Assembly: GCF_037963145.1 (NCBI RefSeq)
Contig: NZ_CP150144.1
Coordinates: forward strand, 1,426,001 to 1,490,000
Length of the DNA: 64,000 nt
Direction: 5' to 3'
DNA from: Oceanobacillus sp. FSL K6-2867
Lineage (GTDB): Bacteria; Bacillota; Bacilli; Bacillales; Amphibacillaceae
Below the pieces are notes generated by a model. That model had not been told where the DNA came from. It saw nothing but the letters and a program-made list of their open reading frames with translations, and made no database searches. Position numbers and translations under genes: made by a program. Shown here piece after piece: positions 35,381 through 44,740 of this stretch. Each line of letters begins with the position of its first letter. The stretch's first letter is position 1.

Positions 35381-35404
35381 ATTTTCACTCCTAATCTAGT
35401 TGAA

Positions 35405-37345
35405 TTAATGTGTATTTAATTTGCGTTTTGCAATAACGTACGTAATGACAAAAGGTAAAATAATTACAATTGCCATTCCGATGCCAAATGAGATCCATCC
35501 TGATGGAACTATGGAAAGAATCCCTGGTACTCCACCGACACCAATGGAGGTTGCAAGCACATCTTGCATTGTAATAAAGGCACCAGCAATAGCTGATCCT
35601 ATAATTGCTGCATAGAAAGGATACTTATATTGCAAATTAACCCCAAACATGGCTGGCTCTGTAATACCTAACCAAGCCGAAATTCCAGACGTACCTGCAA
35701 GTCCTTTTAATCTCTCCTCTTTCGCAACTGCCATTATCGCAAATGCTGCAGCACCTTGCGCGATATTTGATAGTGCAAGAATCGGCCATAAGAAGGTAGT
35801 TTCTGTACTGCCAATCAGCTGTAAATCTACTGCTAAGAAGGTATGATGCATTCCTGTGATAACCAATGGCCCATAAATTGCTCCATATACGAGTCCTCCA
35901 ATAATTGGCGCTGCTTCAAAGATAGCGATCAAGCCGTCTGTAATCCAGCTGCCTACTGTAAACGTAACTGGTCCTATAATAATGAAGGTTAAAAAGCCTG
36001 TAACGAGCAATGCAACTGGAGCTACGATTAATAATTGCAATGAATCAATAACACGTTTTCTCATAAATATTTCTATCCTTGCTAATACCCATGATGCAAA
36101 TAATACTGGTAATACTTGACCCTGATAACCAATCGCCTCAATTTCCAGTCCAAATAAATTCCATGTTGGTACTGTACCAGCATCAAGTGCTTCCCCATAA
36201 GCCCAAGCGTTTAATAAGTCTGGATGAACCATAATTAAACCAAGTACAACACCTAACAGTTCACTTCCGCCAAATCGCTTCACTGCAGACCAGCCAATCA
36301 AGGCAGGCAAGAAGGTAAATGCGGTATTGGCGATAATATTAATCATGCTCGCCAGTCCATCCCACTGTGGATACATCTCGATAACGGATGGTGCTCCCCT
36401 GCCAAAAATACCAGGATTAGCTAAGATATTATTAATTCCCATTAAGAGTCCTGCTGTAATTATTGCTGGAAGAATCGGAATAAAGATATCTGCTAAAACT
36501 TTAATTCCTCGCTGTAATGCATTTTGCTTTTTGCCGCCAGCAGCTTTCACATCTTCTTTCGATGCTTCGTTTATTCCCGTCTCATTGACCATTGCTCGGT
36601 ATACCTTGTCCACTGTTCCTTGTCCAATAATCACCTGGAACTGACCATTTGCAGAGAAGGTTCCTTTTACAATATCCATCTTTTCAAGCGCAGCTTTATC
36701 AACCTGTTTGTCATCCGCCAAAGCAAATCGAAGTCTTGTAACGCAATGTGTGGCAGCTTCAACATTGTCTAATCCACCAACTGCTGAAACAATTGCTTTT
36801 GCCTCATCACTATACCGTGTTCCCTTTTTCATAAGAGTTGAACGTTCTTCTTTCATTTCTTTTTTTACACTTACATGCAAAATCGGGCTCTCTCCTGCTA
36901 TTACATTTGCTTCACCGGTTATTTCCAGGTTCTCCACTTTGTCTTCATTTGTAATAATAATTGGAGTAATCGTACTTGCTGCTTTTCGCTGGATTAATTC
37001 CAAATCAAAGGTTACGAGCGGATCTCCTATATTTACTTGATCACCTTCATTCACATGAACCTCAAAGCCCTCTCCATCAAGATTAACGGTTTCTAATCCA
37101 ATATGAATAAGGACCTCAATACCTGATTTGCTTTTTAATCCAATTGCATGCTTCGTTGGAAACGTAAGTGTTACTTCACCATCAATTGGGGCAACTACTT
37201 TTCCATCCATCGGCTCAATTGCAAGTCCGTCACCCATCATTTTTTTTGAAAAGGTTGGATCTGGCACTTCTTCCAACGGTATGCGCATACCAGTAAGCGG
37301 TGCATATATTGATTCTATTGTTCGTGTTTTCTCCCCGTTCACCAT
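35405..37345 (-). CDS. treP: Trehalose-specific PTS enzyme IIABC (TreP with fused IIA)
   Basis: It imports and phosphorylates trehalose. Unlike B. subtilis TreP (IIBC only), this 646-aa protein carries an N-terminal glucose-type IIA domain (about 1-160; active His81 in EVLIHIGLETVNL, helper His66). A linker, IIB (about 175-255; phospho-Cys201 in AATHCVTRLRF) and a membrane IIC domain follow. The frame begins at 37477, upstream of the operators; the ATG at 37345 with AGGAGG is the right start. The fusion removes dependence on another system's IIA. Confidence 0.93.
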   Translation of the reverse strand: MVNGEKTRTIESIYAPLTGMRIPLEEVPDPTFSKKMMGDGLAIEPMDGKVVAPIDGEVTLTFPTKHAIGLKSKSGIEVLIHIGLETVNLDGEGFEVHVNEGDQVNIGDPLVTFDLELIQRKAASTITPIIITNEDKVENLEITGEANVIAGESPILHVSVKKEMKEERSTLMKKGTRYSDEAKAIVSAVGGLDNVEAATHCVTRLRFALADDKQVDKAALEKMDIVKGTFSANGQFQVIIGQGTVDKVYRAMVNETGINEASKEDVKAAGGKKQNALQRGIKVLADIFIPILPAIITAGLLMGINNILANPGIFGRGAPSVIEMYPQWDGLASMINIIANTAFTFLPALIGWSAVKRFGGSELLGVVLGLIMVHPDLLNAWAYGEALDAGTVPTWNLFGLEIEAIGYQGQVLPVLFASWVLARIEIFMRKRVIDSLQLLIVAPVALLVTGFLTFIIIGPVTFTVGSWITDGLIAIFEAAPIIGGLVYGAIYGPLVITGMHHTFLAVDLQLIGSTETTFLWPILALSNIAQGAAAFAIMAVAKEERLKGLAGTSGISAWLGITEPAMFGVNLQYKYPFYAAIIGSAIAGAFITMQDVLATSIGVGGVPGILSIVPSGWISFGIGMAIVIILPFVITYVIAKRKLNTH

Positions 37346-37385
37346 GATAAACCTCCTATTTGCTTTTTTTATATCACAACTTAAC

Positions 37386-37430
37386 TTGTATATACATGTT
37401 ATATTAAATAGTGTAACTTGTATATACAAG
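37386..37430 (-). promoter_or_regulatory. tre promoter with two TreR operators
   Basis: Two TTGTATATACA palindromes lie at 37386-37397 and 37417-37430 (the latter a perfect CTTGTATATACAAG), with centres 32 bp or three turns apart. This is the known B. subtilis tre operator sequence. On the minus strand TTGTAT (37424-37429), 17 nt, TAATAT (37401-37406) forms the promoter, so one operator covers the -35 and the other lies downstream of the -10. Confidence 0.88.
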
Positions 37431-37433
37431 ATT

Positions 37434-37447
37434 TGCAAGTGCTTACA
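37434..37447 (-). promoter_or_regulatory. Candidate CcpA cre site upstream of treP
   Basis: TGTAAGCACTTGCA on the minus strand matches the cre consensus TGWAANCGNTNWCA at 12 of 14 positions. It lies just upstream of the -35, consistent with carbon catabolite control of trehalose uptake. Confidence 0.5.
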
Positions 37448-37524
37448 TAGTGGATGATTTTGGATATGGCATATCATGTATACCTTTCCCTATCTAACGC
37501 GTAACTAAAACCAAACATTTTTCA

Positions 37525-37605
37525 AGCTAAAGCGGAAGCATCCGGTTAGCGACGTACGAAATGCGCCTCATACAGGGGGTAGTGGTTAGGCTTGTCGAAC
37601 ATCAC
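37525..37605 (+). repeat. Intergenic repeat related to the element at 9594
   Basis: It begins AAGCTAAAGCGGAAGCATCC and continues GGTTAGCGACGTACGAAATG. The first about 20 nt resemble the minus-strand element at 9594-9716. It is more GC-rich than its flanks and has no coding potential. Confidence 0.45.
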
Positions 37606-37614
37606 TAACAATAT

Positions 37615-37649
37615 AAAAAAACCTTTCATCCGTAAGCCGAACAAAAGGT
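37615..37649 (-). terminator. Terminator downstream of the 41-aa protein gene
   Basis: Minus-strand ACCTTTTGTTCG and CGGATGAAAGGT form an imperfect stem followed by TTTTTTT. It lies 185 nt after the small gene at 37834 and upstream of the tre promoter. The stretch 37650-37833 shows no other gene. Confidence 0.65.
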
Positions 37650-37833
37650 CATTATAATAATGTATTTGATTTTATAGAATAGTTATAAACAGCGGACAAT
37701 CATCATGTTTGGCTGGATCGTCTCTACCATTGGTATTATTTAAGATGATGTATCACGCACTATTCCTGTGTATCAGGCAATTATTTTGAGGAACTATGTT
37801 TGAAATCAGTAACTGCACTCACGTATTACCTTT

Positions 37834-37959
37834 TTATTTGAAATAATTAAAAAACAAACTACCTATTATGATGACTAAAACAACTATTATCATAAAACCA
37901 GGACTTCCAATAAACGTTCTGTCAAATGTATCTCTATGATCTTTTTTATCCCTATCCAT
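37834..37959 (-). CDS. Small single-helix membrane protein (41 aa), unannotated
   Basis: The ATG at 37959 has GGGAG 8 nt upstream. The product is an acidic/basic N-terminus (MDRDKKDHRDTFDRTF) followed by a GSPG turn and one membrane helix (about 22-40, FMIIVVLVIIIGSLFF). I do not recognise it. The strong ribosome site and the clean topology make it a credible gene despite its size. It lies upstream of the terminator at 37615. Confidence 0.6.
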   Translation of the reverse strand: MDRDKKDHRDTFDRTFIGSPGFMIIVVLVIIIGSLFFNYFK

Positions 37960-38084
37960 AAAGCCAACTCCCTATCTAATATTTTAGCTACTTTCATTTT
38001 AACGAATTAATCGCCGTTATAAAACCATTTAGAAGTGATTATTATGAAATATCGGACAACAATGAAAGAAATGTGTACGGCACA

Positions 38085-38124
38085 AAAATAAACAGCAATG
38101 GTAATTTACTCACCATTGCTGTTT
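38085..38124 (-). terminator. Terminator after typA
   Basis: Minus-strand AACAGCAATGGT and ACCATTGCTGTT form a near-perfect 12-bp stem followed by TATTTTTG. Confidence 0.88.
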
Positions 38125-38131
38125 CTGTTTA

Positions 38132-39958
38132 TTATTTACTTTTCTTCGCTGCTTTTTCACGTTCGTTTTTATTTAAAATCTTCTTACGCAAGCGAATTGA
38201 TTCTGGTGTTACTTCACAATACTCATCTTCATTTAAATACTCCAAAGCTTCTTCTAGCGACATATCACGCGTTTTACGAATCGTTGATGTTTGATCCTTG
38301 TTAGCAGAACGCACATTTGTTAAATGTTTTTCTTTCGTAACATTAACCGTTAGATCATTTTCACGGTTATGCTCGCCTACAATCATTCCAGCATAGACTT
38401 CTGTACCTGGGTTAACAAAGATGACACCACGGTCTTCTAATCCCATAATTCCGTAAGTCGAAGCTTTTCCGTTTTCCAATGCAACAAGTACACCTTCACG
38501 TCTGCCGCCAACTTGCCCTTTGATTACTGGCTCGTATGCATCAAACGTATGGTTTAAAATACCATAACCACGAGTTTGTGACATAAATTCTGTAGAATAG
38601 CCAAGCAATCCACGAGATGGAACTTTAAATTCAAGACGAACTTGTCCATTTCCATGGTTTACCATATCAAGCATTTCACCCTTACGTGCACCAAGCGACT
38701 CCATAACTGCTCCAGTATATTCCTCTGGTACATCAACTTGCACACGCTCTACAGGCTCTGATTTCACACCATCAATTTCCTTGATGATTACTTGCGGCTT
38801 AGAAAGCTGCAGCTCGTAGCCTTCACGGCGCATGTTTTCAATTAGAATTGACAAATGAAGTTCGCCTCGTCCAGATACAATCCATGCATCTGGTGATTCT
38901 GTCGGATCAACCCGCAGACTTACATCTGTCTCTAATTGCTTCAGCAACCGCTCTTCGATTTTACGAGAAGTAATATATTTCCCTTCGCGACCAGCAAATG
39001 GACTGTTATTAACAAGGAAGGTCATTTGCAATGTCGGTTCATCTATACGCAGACGTGGAAGTTCGTCGGGGTGGTCTGCAGGACAAATTGTATCCCCTAC
39101 ATTCAGATCCTCCATACCAGAAACAGCGACAATATCCCCAGCTTTCGCTTCCTCAATTTCAATCCGCTTTAAACCAATGAAACCAAATAGTTTCGTCACA
39201 CGGAAGGATTTATTCGTTCCATCCTCTTTCAGTACAACAACCTGCTGGCCCACTTTGATTGTTCCACGAACAATACGCCCAATACCTATTCGTCCAACAT
39301 AATCATTATAATCAAGCAATGTCACCTGGAACTGTAATGGATCGTCACTATTATCAGCTGGTGCTGGGATATGCTCCATAATGGTAGTGAAAATCGGGTC
39401 CATTGTTTCCTGCTGATCATCTGGTTCAAATCCTGAAGTTCCATTTAATGCAGATGCATAAACAACAGGGAATTCAAGCTGGTCATCATCTGCTCCTAGT
39501 TCGATGAAGAGGTCAAGCACTTCATCAATAACTTCATTTGGTCTTGCATTTGGTCGATCTATTTTATTTAAAACAACAATTGGTGTTAATTTCTGTTCTA
39601 ATGCTTTCTTCAATACAAAACGTGTTTGTGGCATTGTACCCTCGTAAGCATCGACGACTAATGCTACACCATCAACCATTTTCATGATACGCTCTACTTC
39701 GCCACCGAAATCAGCGTGTCCTGGTGTATCTAAAATGTTTATTGTCGTATTTTCTTGATACTTTACTGCAGTGTTCTTCGCTAAAATAGTTATTCCACGC
39801 TCACGCTCAATATCACCTGAGTCCATTGCACGTTCGTCAACTTGTTCATTTTCACGGAAAGTTCCGGAATATTTCAATAGCTGATCTACTAATGTCGTTT
39901 TACCATGGTCAACGTGGGCAATAATTGCGATATTACGAATATCTTCTCTTAATTGCAT
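38132..39958 (-). CDS. typA: Translational GTPase TypA/BipA
   Basis: This ribosome-associated GTPase is needed for growth under stress and for 50S assembly at low temperature. The GTPase domain has G1 [10 protein letters not shown]2 [11 protein letters not shown]3 [16 protein letters not shown] and G4 NKIDRPNA. It is followed by domain II (from about 205), the EF-G-like domain III and the unique C-terminal domain ([21 protein letters not shown]). Its 608 aa are typical. It is single, closed by a strong terminator. Confidence 0.96.
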   Translation of the reverse strand: MQLREDIRNIAIIAHVDHGKTTLVDQLLKYSGTFRENEQVDERAMDSGDIERERGITILAKNTAVKYQENTTINILDTPGHADFGGEVERIMKMVDGVALVVDAYEGTMPQTRFVLKKALEQKLTPIVVLNKIDRPNARPNEVIDEVLDLFIELGADDDQLEFPVVYASALNGTSGFEPDDQQETMDPIFTTIMEHIPAPADNSDDPLQFQVTLLDYNDYVGRIGIGRIVRGTIKVGQQVVVLKEDGTNKSFRVTKLFGFIGLKRIEIEEAKAGDIVAVSGMEDLNVGDTICPADHPDELPRLRIDEPTLQMTFLVNNSPFAGREGKYITSRKIEERLLKQLETDVSLRVDPTESPDAWIVSGRGELHLSILIENMRREGYELQLSKPQVIIKEIDGVKSEPVERVQVDVPEEYTGAVMESLGARKGEMLDMVNHGNGQVRLEFKVPSRGLLGYSTEFMSQTRGYGILNHTFDAYEPVIKGQVGGRREGVLVALENGKASTYGIMGLEDRGVIFVNPGTEVYAGMIVGEHNRENDLTVNVTKEKHLTNVRSANKDQTSTIRKTRDMSLEEALEYLNEDEYCEVTPESIRLRKKILNKNEREKAAKKSK

Positions 39959-40087
39959 AAAAAGTACGCCCCTCTATTATTCACAGGATGTTCAACTAGA
40001 AAATTATATCATATTATTTTCATTTGAACAGCTTTTTTTACAATTTCTTTAAAAACTGTTCTCTATTAATGTCAATTTTTGCAAGCA

Positions 40088-41446
40088 TTAGCCTTTATCC
40101 ATGCCTTTCCTTTCTTGAAATAGACGAATCTCAAACTTCGCACCACCAAGTTCTGATTTTCCTGCTGCAATTTTTCCGTTTGACTGCTCCACAATTGCAC
40201 GAGCAATTGCTAATCCTAAACCAGTTTCCCCATCTTTTCCTTTAACAAACCGGTGAAAGATTTGTTCTGCTTGCTCTTCCTCAATTCCGTCTCCATCATC
40301 TTCAATTAAAATTGCAACCTGATGTTTTTTCTGAACAACTCGTATCGACACTTCTGACCTCGCATGACGTATCCCGTTAAAGACGATATTCAGTAGAGCT
40401 CTCAATAATTTTTCCTCATCGGCAACAATTTCAATATTTTCATCCACATGATAGTGCAAATGTATTCCTTTTTCATTGATCAAAGGAATAACACGATCAA
40501 CAACTTGCGCTATTAATAATTCTGCTTCTATGGTAACTGGATTATAAGAGGATGGTTCACTGTCCAGCTTCGCTAATAAAATCATTTCATTAATAATTTC
40601 TTTTAAGCGTTTAACCTCCGTGACCATAACCTCCAGCCCTTTTTCCTGATCTTTATCCTTAAAGATTCCATCCTTAATCCCTTCCGCATAGCCTTGGATT
40701 GTCATCAGCGGTGTCTTCAATTCATGGCTGGCATTTTGAAAAAAGGTTTGCTGTGAATTCATATATCTCTCCAGTTCTCTGGCCATATCATACACACTTT
40801 GCTCTACTTCCTTAATTTCCCCAGTTGCCTTCACACGATTCATCTCATTAAACTGACGCTTTTCGATTTTCTTCAACTCGCCTTTTAATTGAGTAAGTGG
40901 AGTTACAAGCTTATTTGTCATAAAATAACTAAGTAAAACAGCAGCCGCAGCTCCAATTAAGAAAACGAGAAATAAGCGAATAAAAAAGCTTTGCTGTACA
41001 ACTGTCAGATCGTCCATCGGTGTAAGCAAAATTAATTCCAGTCCCGAAATCTCAGGATAAAATAAAATTCTTGATGTGACAAATCGCTCATTTCCATACT
41101 CCCACAGCGTTTGGTTGGCAGCTGAGAAGTTATTCGCTTCAAAAAAATCACTGACAACCGATGCCGACATGGTGGACATTAGAACAGCATCTTGATTTCG
41201 GTCATATAGAAAAAGCTGCAAATCCTGCTCCTGCAAAAATTCATTAAACTGCCTGTAATCACCAACTGTTTCAAACTGTTCGTTAAGAAAGCTGACTAAA
41301 AGCTCTCCCGTTTCCTTTAATTGCCTTTGCTCATCTTGGATTAGCAAATCAAGAATCAGTGAGTAGATTACATAGCTGGCAGCTGTCATAATAACAAGCA
41401 GCAACGTTGTAAAAGCCACATTTAGCTGTGATTGAAGTTTCATCAT
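40088..41446 (-). CDS. cssS: Secretion-stress sensor histidine kinase CssS
   Basis: CssS senses misfolded exported proteins at the membrane. Two helices (about 9-33 and 156-177) flank an extracytoplasmic domain of about 120 residues. HAMP, then His241 in QNASHELKTP, then ATPase boxes (NIVFNGIRHA, EDDGDGIEEE, GETGLGLAIARAI) follow. It overlaps cssR by one base (TAATG). It is assigned as CssS because it is paired with a CssR-like regulator divergent from htrA, as cssRS and htrB are in B. subtilis. Confidence 0.88.
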   Translation of the reverse strand: MMKLQSQLNVAFTTLLLVIMTAASYVIYSLILDLLIQDEQRQLKETGELLVSFLNEQFETVGDYRQFNEFLQEQDLQLFLYDRNQDAVLMSTMSASVVSDFFEANNFSAANQTLWEYGNERFVTSRILFYPEISGLELILLTPMDDLTVVQQSFFIRLFLVFLIGAAAAVLLSYFMTNKLVTPLTQLKGELKKIEKRQFNEMNRVKATGEIKEVEQSVYDMARELERYMNSQQTFFQNASHELKTPLMTIQGYAEGIKDGIFKDKDQEKGLEVMVTEVKRLKEIINEMILLAKLDSEPSSYNPVTIEAELLIAQVVDRVIPLINEKGIHLHYHVDENIEIVADEEKLLRALLNIVFNGIRHARSEVSIRVVQKKHQVAILIEDDGDGIEEEQAEQIFHRFVKGKDGETGLGLAIARAIVEQSNGKIAAGKSELGGAKFEIRLFQERKGMDKG

Positions 41447-42132
41447 TACTCCTCTTCTTTACGCAGACGATATCCATAACCCCACACTGTTTCTAATGGG
41501 ATATTGTCCATTTTTTTACGAATTCTTTTCACTAAATCATCTACAGCACGATCGCTGCCGAAATAATCGTTTCCCCAAATCTTTAGTAATAATTCTTCCC
41601 TGGAAAATGCCCGGTTCGGATTTTCAGCAAATAGTAGCAGCATATCGTATTCTTTGGATGTTACTTCATATTCCTCTCCTTGGAAGAAGATTCGGCGATC
41701 TTCTCTGTAAATTAAAAGATGATCGACCTTCAAGCGATCTGTTTCCTCTTCTTGGAGATTCTGCTTTGGCAGTGTTCTGCGGAAAAGCCGCTTTACTCTT
41801 GCAACAAGCTCTCTGGGACTGAAAGGTTTGGTTAAATAATCATCACCACCGAGCTCAAGTCCAAGAATTTTATCGATTTCATCATCTTTTGCGGAAATGA
41901 TGATAATTGGCACATCACTTTTCGTACGAAGTTTTTTACAGAATTCATAACCATCCATTCCTGGCAGCATAATATCGAGAATCCACATATCTGGGGGATC
42001 ATTTTCCCACAGCTCCCAGCCCTTTTCTGCAGAATCCATAATCGTTACTTCATAGCCTTCTTTCTTCAAATAGGCCGATACAATATTTTGGATGTTCGCA
42101 TCATCTTCAACAAGTCCAATATGATAGTTCAT
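41446..42132 (-). CDS. cssR: Secretion-stress response regulator CssR
   Basis: This is an OmpR-family regulator with receiver Asp53 (WILDIMLPGMDGYEF), IISAKD and LTKPFSPRE, and a winged helix with TSKEYDMLLLFAENP and FGSDRAVDDLVKRIRKKMD, closely matching B. subtilis CssR. The frame opens at 42189, but the ATG at 42132 with AAAGGTG upstream gives the normal start MNYHIGLVEDD (228 aa). It should activate the divergent htrA. Confidence 0.88.
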   Translation of the reverse strand: MNYHIGLVEDDANIQNIVSAYLKKEGYEVTIMDSAEKGWELWENDPPDMWILDIMLPGMDGYEFCKKLRTKSDVPIIIISAKDDEIDKILGLELGGDDYLTKPFSPRELVARVKRLFRRTLPKQNLQEEETDRLKVDHLLIYREDRRIFFQGEEYEVTSKEYDMLLLFAENPNRAFSREELLLKIWGNDYFGSDRAVDDLVKRIRKKMDNIPLETVWGYGYRLRKEEE

Positions 42133-42206
42133 CGTTATGTCACCTTTTTCGATTAATAATAGGTTGTTCAAAAAACAGGTAAATAGCAACTTATTCTAGT
42201 TCTATT

Positions 42207-42263
42207 TTTACATAAACCGTCCATTCTTTACACCAATATGTGTCATTACACAATTTTTCCACA
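42207..42263. promoter_or_regulatory. Direct repeats between cssR and htrA (candidate CssR boxes)
   Basis: TTTACA occurs at 42207 and 42227, ATTACA at 42245 and TCCACA near 42258, all in the same orientation and 13-20 nt apart, so the first three are roughly two helical turns apart. OmpR-type regulators bind such direct repeats. They lie upstream of the htrA -10. Confidence 0.5.
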
Positions 42264-42294
42264 ATTATCCCAAATAGTTCCCAACTTGAATCTA

Positions 42295-42300
42295 TATAAT
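42295..42300 (+). promoter_or_regulatory. -10 element of htrA
   Basis: A perfect TATAAT lies 44 nt before the htrA start with no recognisable -35 at 16-18 nt (AAATAG), as expected of an activator-dependent promoter. Confidence 0.55.
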
Positions 42301-42343
42301 AAAACTATATACAAAAAGTATAACAAGCAAAGGAGGACATAAA

Positions 42344-43648
42344 ATGGATAATAATAATAATGATTTTTACGATAAAGACGAACATGATTCCAATACCTTT
42401 GATCATACAGATGTGCAAAAGGAGCAGACAGAAGAAACAAATGAAAATGAGCACACATACAAGTCCGAAAAAAAAGAACCGACCTCCAATAAAAAGAGAA
42501 TCTTTAGCGGACTAGGCAGTGGACTCGTCGGTGGAATTGTTTCAGCAGCTATTGTTGCTCTCTTGTTTACAAATAATATGATTCCAATAAACCAAGCTGA
42601 AACGGATAACACTGAAACAGCTGAAGAGGTTTCAACACCGAACATTGTCGAAACACTGTCTTCAGAGGAGGCAGATGTCTCGACAAATATAAGCGAGGTC
42701 TCTGAAGCAGTAGTCGGTGTCGTTAACATGCAGCAGGGAAATGTTTGGGAAGGTAGTCAGGAGGCTGGGACTGGATCTGGAATTATTTATAAAAAGGAAA
42801 ATGGAAAAGCATACATCGTAACAAACCAGCATGTTGTAGCAAATGCTAAAGAGGTTGAAATTGTATTAAATGATGATAAGCGAATACCAGCAACTGTACT
42901 TGGCGGTGATACGCTAACCGACTTAGCAGTATTAGAAGTTGATGGCGCATCGATTGACAAGGTCGCAAACTTCGGCACATCCGAAGATTTGGCAGTGGGA
43001 GAAACAGTGCTCGCAATCGGAAACCCATTAGGTCTTGACTTTGCAAACACTGTTACAAAAGGAATTATTAGCGGGTTAAATCGTACTGTCGAGGTTGATA
43101 CAAACAGTGACGGCCAAGCAGATTGGGTAACGGAAGTACTGCAAACAGATGCAGCAATTAATCCTGGTAATAGTGGTGGGGCGCTAGTGAACTCGGATGG
43201 CGAAGTTATTGGGATCAACTCCATGAAAATCGCCCAAAGCTCGGTAGAAGGGATTGGTTTTGCCATCCCAGTTAATGCCGCACTTCCTATCATGGAACAG
43301 CTTGAAACAGATGGAGAAATATCACGTCCGTTAATCGGGATAAGTACTGCATCACTGAATCAGGTACCACCGCAATATCGATATGAGATCAACCTTCCAG
43401 AAGATGTTGAGGGTGGTATGGTTGTCGCTGATGTACAAAACGGTTCTCCAGCAGACACAGCTGGTTTACAGCAGTTTGATGTGATAACAAAGATTAATGG
43501 TCAGGAAGTAACCTCCATTCTTGAATTACGTAAATACTTATACTCTGAAACGAATGTCGGCGATGATATAAAAATTGAATATATTCGTGACGGAGAACAT
43601 CAAACAACAAATCTTAAGCTAGTTGAACAAACTCAAAAAAGTGAATAA
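42344..43648 (+). CDS. htrA: Membrane-anchored serine protease HtrA (DegP-like)
   Basis: This is a quality-control protease/chaperone at the outer face of the membrane. A charged cytoplasmic N-terminus (1-50) precedes one membrane anchor (about 55-77). The trypsin-like domain has the catalytic triad His163 (TNQHVV), Asp193 (LTDLAVL) and Ser277 (GNSGGAL). A PDZ domain follows (about 335-430, GSPADTAGLQQFDVITKINGQ). The Shine-Dalgarno AGGAGG is strong. Expression is likely controlled by CssRS. Confidence 0.95.
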   Translation: MDNNNNDFYDKDEHDSNTFDHTDVQKEQTEETNENEHTYKSEKKEPTSNKKRIFSGLGSGLVGGIVSAAIVALLFTNNMIPINQAETDNTETAEEVSTPNIVETLSSEEADVSTNISEVSEAVVGVVNMQQGNVWEGSQEAGTGSGIIYKKENGKAYIVTNQHVVANAKEVEIVLNDDKRIPATVLGGDTLTDLAVLEVDGASIDKVANFGTSEDLAVGETVLAIGNPLGLDFANTVTKGIISGLNRTVEVDTNSDGQADWVTEVLQTDAAINPGNSGGALVNSDGEVIGINSMKIAQSSVEGIGFAIPVNAALPIMEQLETDGEISRPLIGISTASLNQVPPQYRYEINLPEDVEGGMVVADVQNGSPADTAGLQQFDVITKINGQEVTSILELRKYLYSETNVGDDIKIEYIRDGEHQTTNLKLVEQTQKSE

Positions 43649-43656
43649 GTATTATC

Positions 43657-43705
43657 ATGAGCCTGCCTTAAACACATCAATTTAGGGCAGGCTCATATTT
43701 TATTT
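43657..43705 (+). terminator. Terminator after htrA
   Basis: ATGAGCCTGCC and GGCAGGCTCAT form a perfect 11-bp stem extended by TTAAA/TTTA, followed by ATTTTATTTATT. Confidence 0.9.
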
Positions 43706-43914
43706 ATTAGCAGCCAGTCAAATAAATCACGGCTAATGAAACCAAAGTCGCCCTCTTTTCGTACATATATCATAATCCGTTGAATAGGAATCATATAGTT
43801 GCTTTTGATTTCATTCTTACGTAAACTCATTCTGAACAAGGAATTTAGCAGAATGATGTCGAAAGTAGATTGTATAACTAATCTGCCAACCAAATTTAGA
43901 AAGGAAGTGTATTA

Positions 43915-44685
43915 ATGGTCTGTCCATCTTGTAAAGAGGAAACAGAATCAGGGAAATTTTGTACGAACTGTGGCGCATCATTAGCAAATGAGGAGGTTGC
44001 GGCAACTTCAGATTCTAACCCAAACCTTACAGCGGAAGTAATAGCTGCTGAAACAAAACAGCCTGCCACAACGGAAAACCAATCGACCAACGAAGCATTG
44101 GAAAAAGGAAAGCAAGTAGCGGGGAACTTCGGAAACTTCTTCATGACATTATTAAAAAATCCTAGCCATGCAAAGAAAATTGATGGTAAGGAATGGATTT
44201 CTGGAACTATCACAATTGCACTTTTTATTTTACTATTCTCTATTAGCACCTTTATCACATTAAATAACAGTTATTTTGGCACGACGTTTGTAGAAGGTTT
44301 CCTAGCGCCATTTTTAAGATTATTAATTTTATTCGCAGTTATTATTGCTTTGACTTTTGGTGGTTTAAAGCTAGCTGCTCTCAAAGCAACAATTACAACT
44401 ACTGTCGCTAAAGCGGGTGCTTATCTTGTTCCTTTCCTAACCATTGCTGTATTAGGTGTATTACTTGCCTTTATCGAGCTTCCATTTGCTGGAACTCTGA
44501 TTTTAATCAGTTTAATCGCTCCAATTTTGCTTATTCCAACATTTATTATACTTGAACAGCCTGTTAACGGTTTTGATTCTATTTATGTATTAATTGGAAT
44601 TTATATTGTTGGTATGCTTATCGCTGGTTATCTTGTTCAACAAATGATTTTCGCATTTGTAGGTAATATAACGGACTTGTTCTAA
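43915..44685 (+). CDS. Zinc-ribbon polytopic membrane protein
   Basis: An N-terminal zinc ribbon (Cys3, Cys6, Cys16, Cys19 in CPSC and CTNC) is followed by a Thr/Glu/Ala-rich linker (20-65), a conserved-looking DGKEWISG stretch, and about five membrane helices (from about residue 100). The layout matches Firmicutes zinc-ribbon-plus-Yip1-like or DUF6574-like proteins of unknown role. The ribosome site is AAAGGAAG. Confidence 0.78.
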   Translation: MVCPSCKEETESGKFCTNCGASLANEEVAATSDSNPNLTAEVIAAETKQPATTENQSTNEALEKGKQVAGNFGNFFMTLLKNPSHAKKIDGKEWISGTITIALFILLFSISTFITLNNSYFGTTFVEGFLAPFLRLLILFAVIIALTFGGLKLAALKATITTTVAKAGAYLVPFLTIAVLGVLLAFIELPFAGTLILISLIAPILLIPTFIILEQPVNGFDSIYVLIGIYIVGMLIAGYLVQQMIFAFVGNITDLF

Positions 44686-44704
44686 ATTACAATTGATTGA
44701 AGGG

Positions 44705-44740
44705 AAGACTCCTGGCCCATATACAGGAGTCTTTTATTTA
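44705..44740 (+). terminator. Bidirectional terminator between the zinc-ribbon gene and yteA
   Basis: AAGACTCCTG and CAGGAGTCTT form a perfect 10-bp stem followed by TTATTTATT on the plus strand; it lies at the end of both convergent genes. Confidence 0.85.

Noticed and set aside
37346..37477. N-terminal extension of TreP by 44 residues
   Set aside because: It would translate the tre promoter and both TreR operators; the ATG at 37345 follows AGGAGG.
43693..43893. A 66-aa minus-strand frame between htrA and the zinc-ribbon gene
   Set aside because: It starts with a TTG without a Shine-Dalgarno, its end runs into the htrA terminator, and the sequence matches nothing I know.
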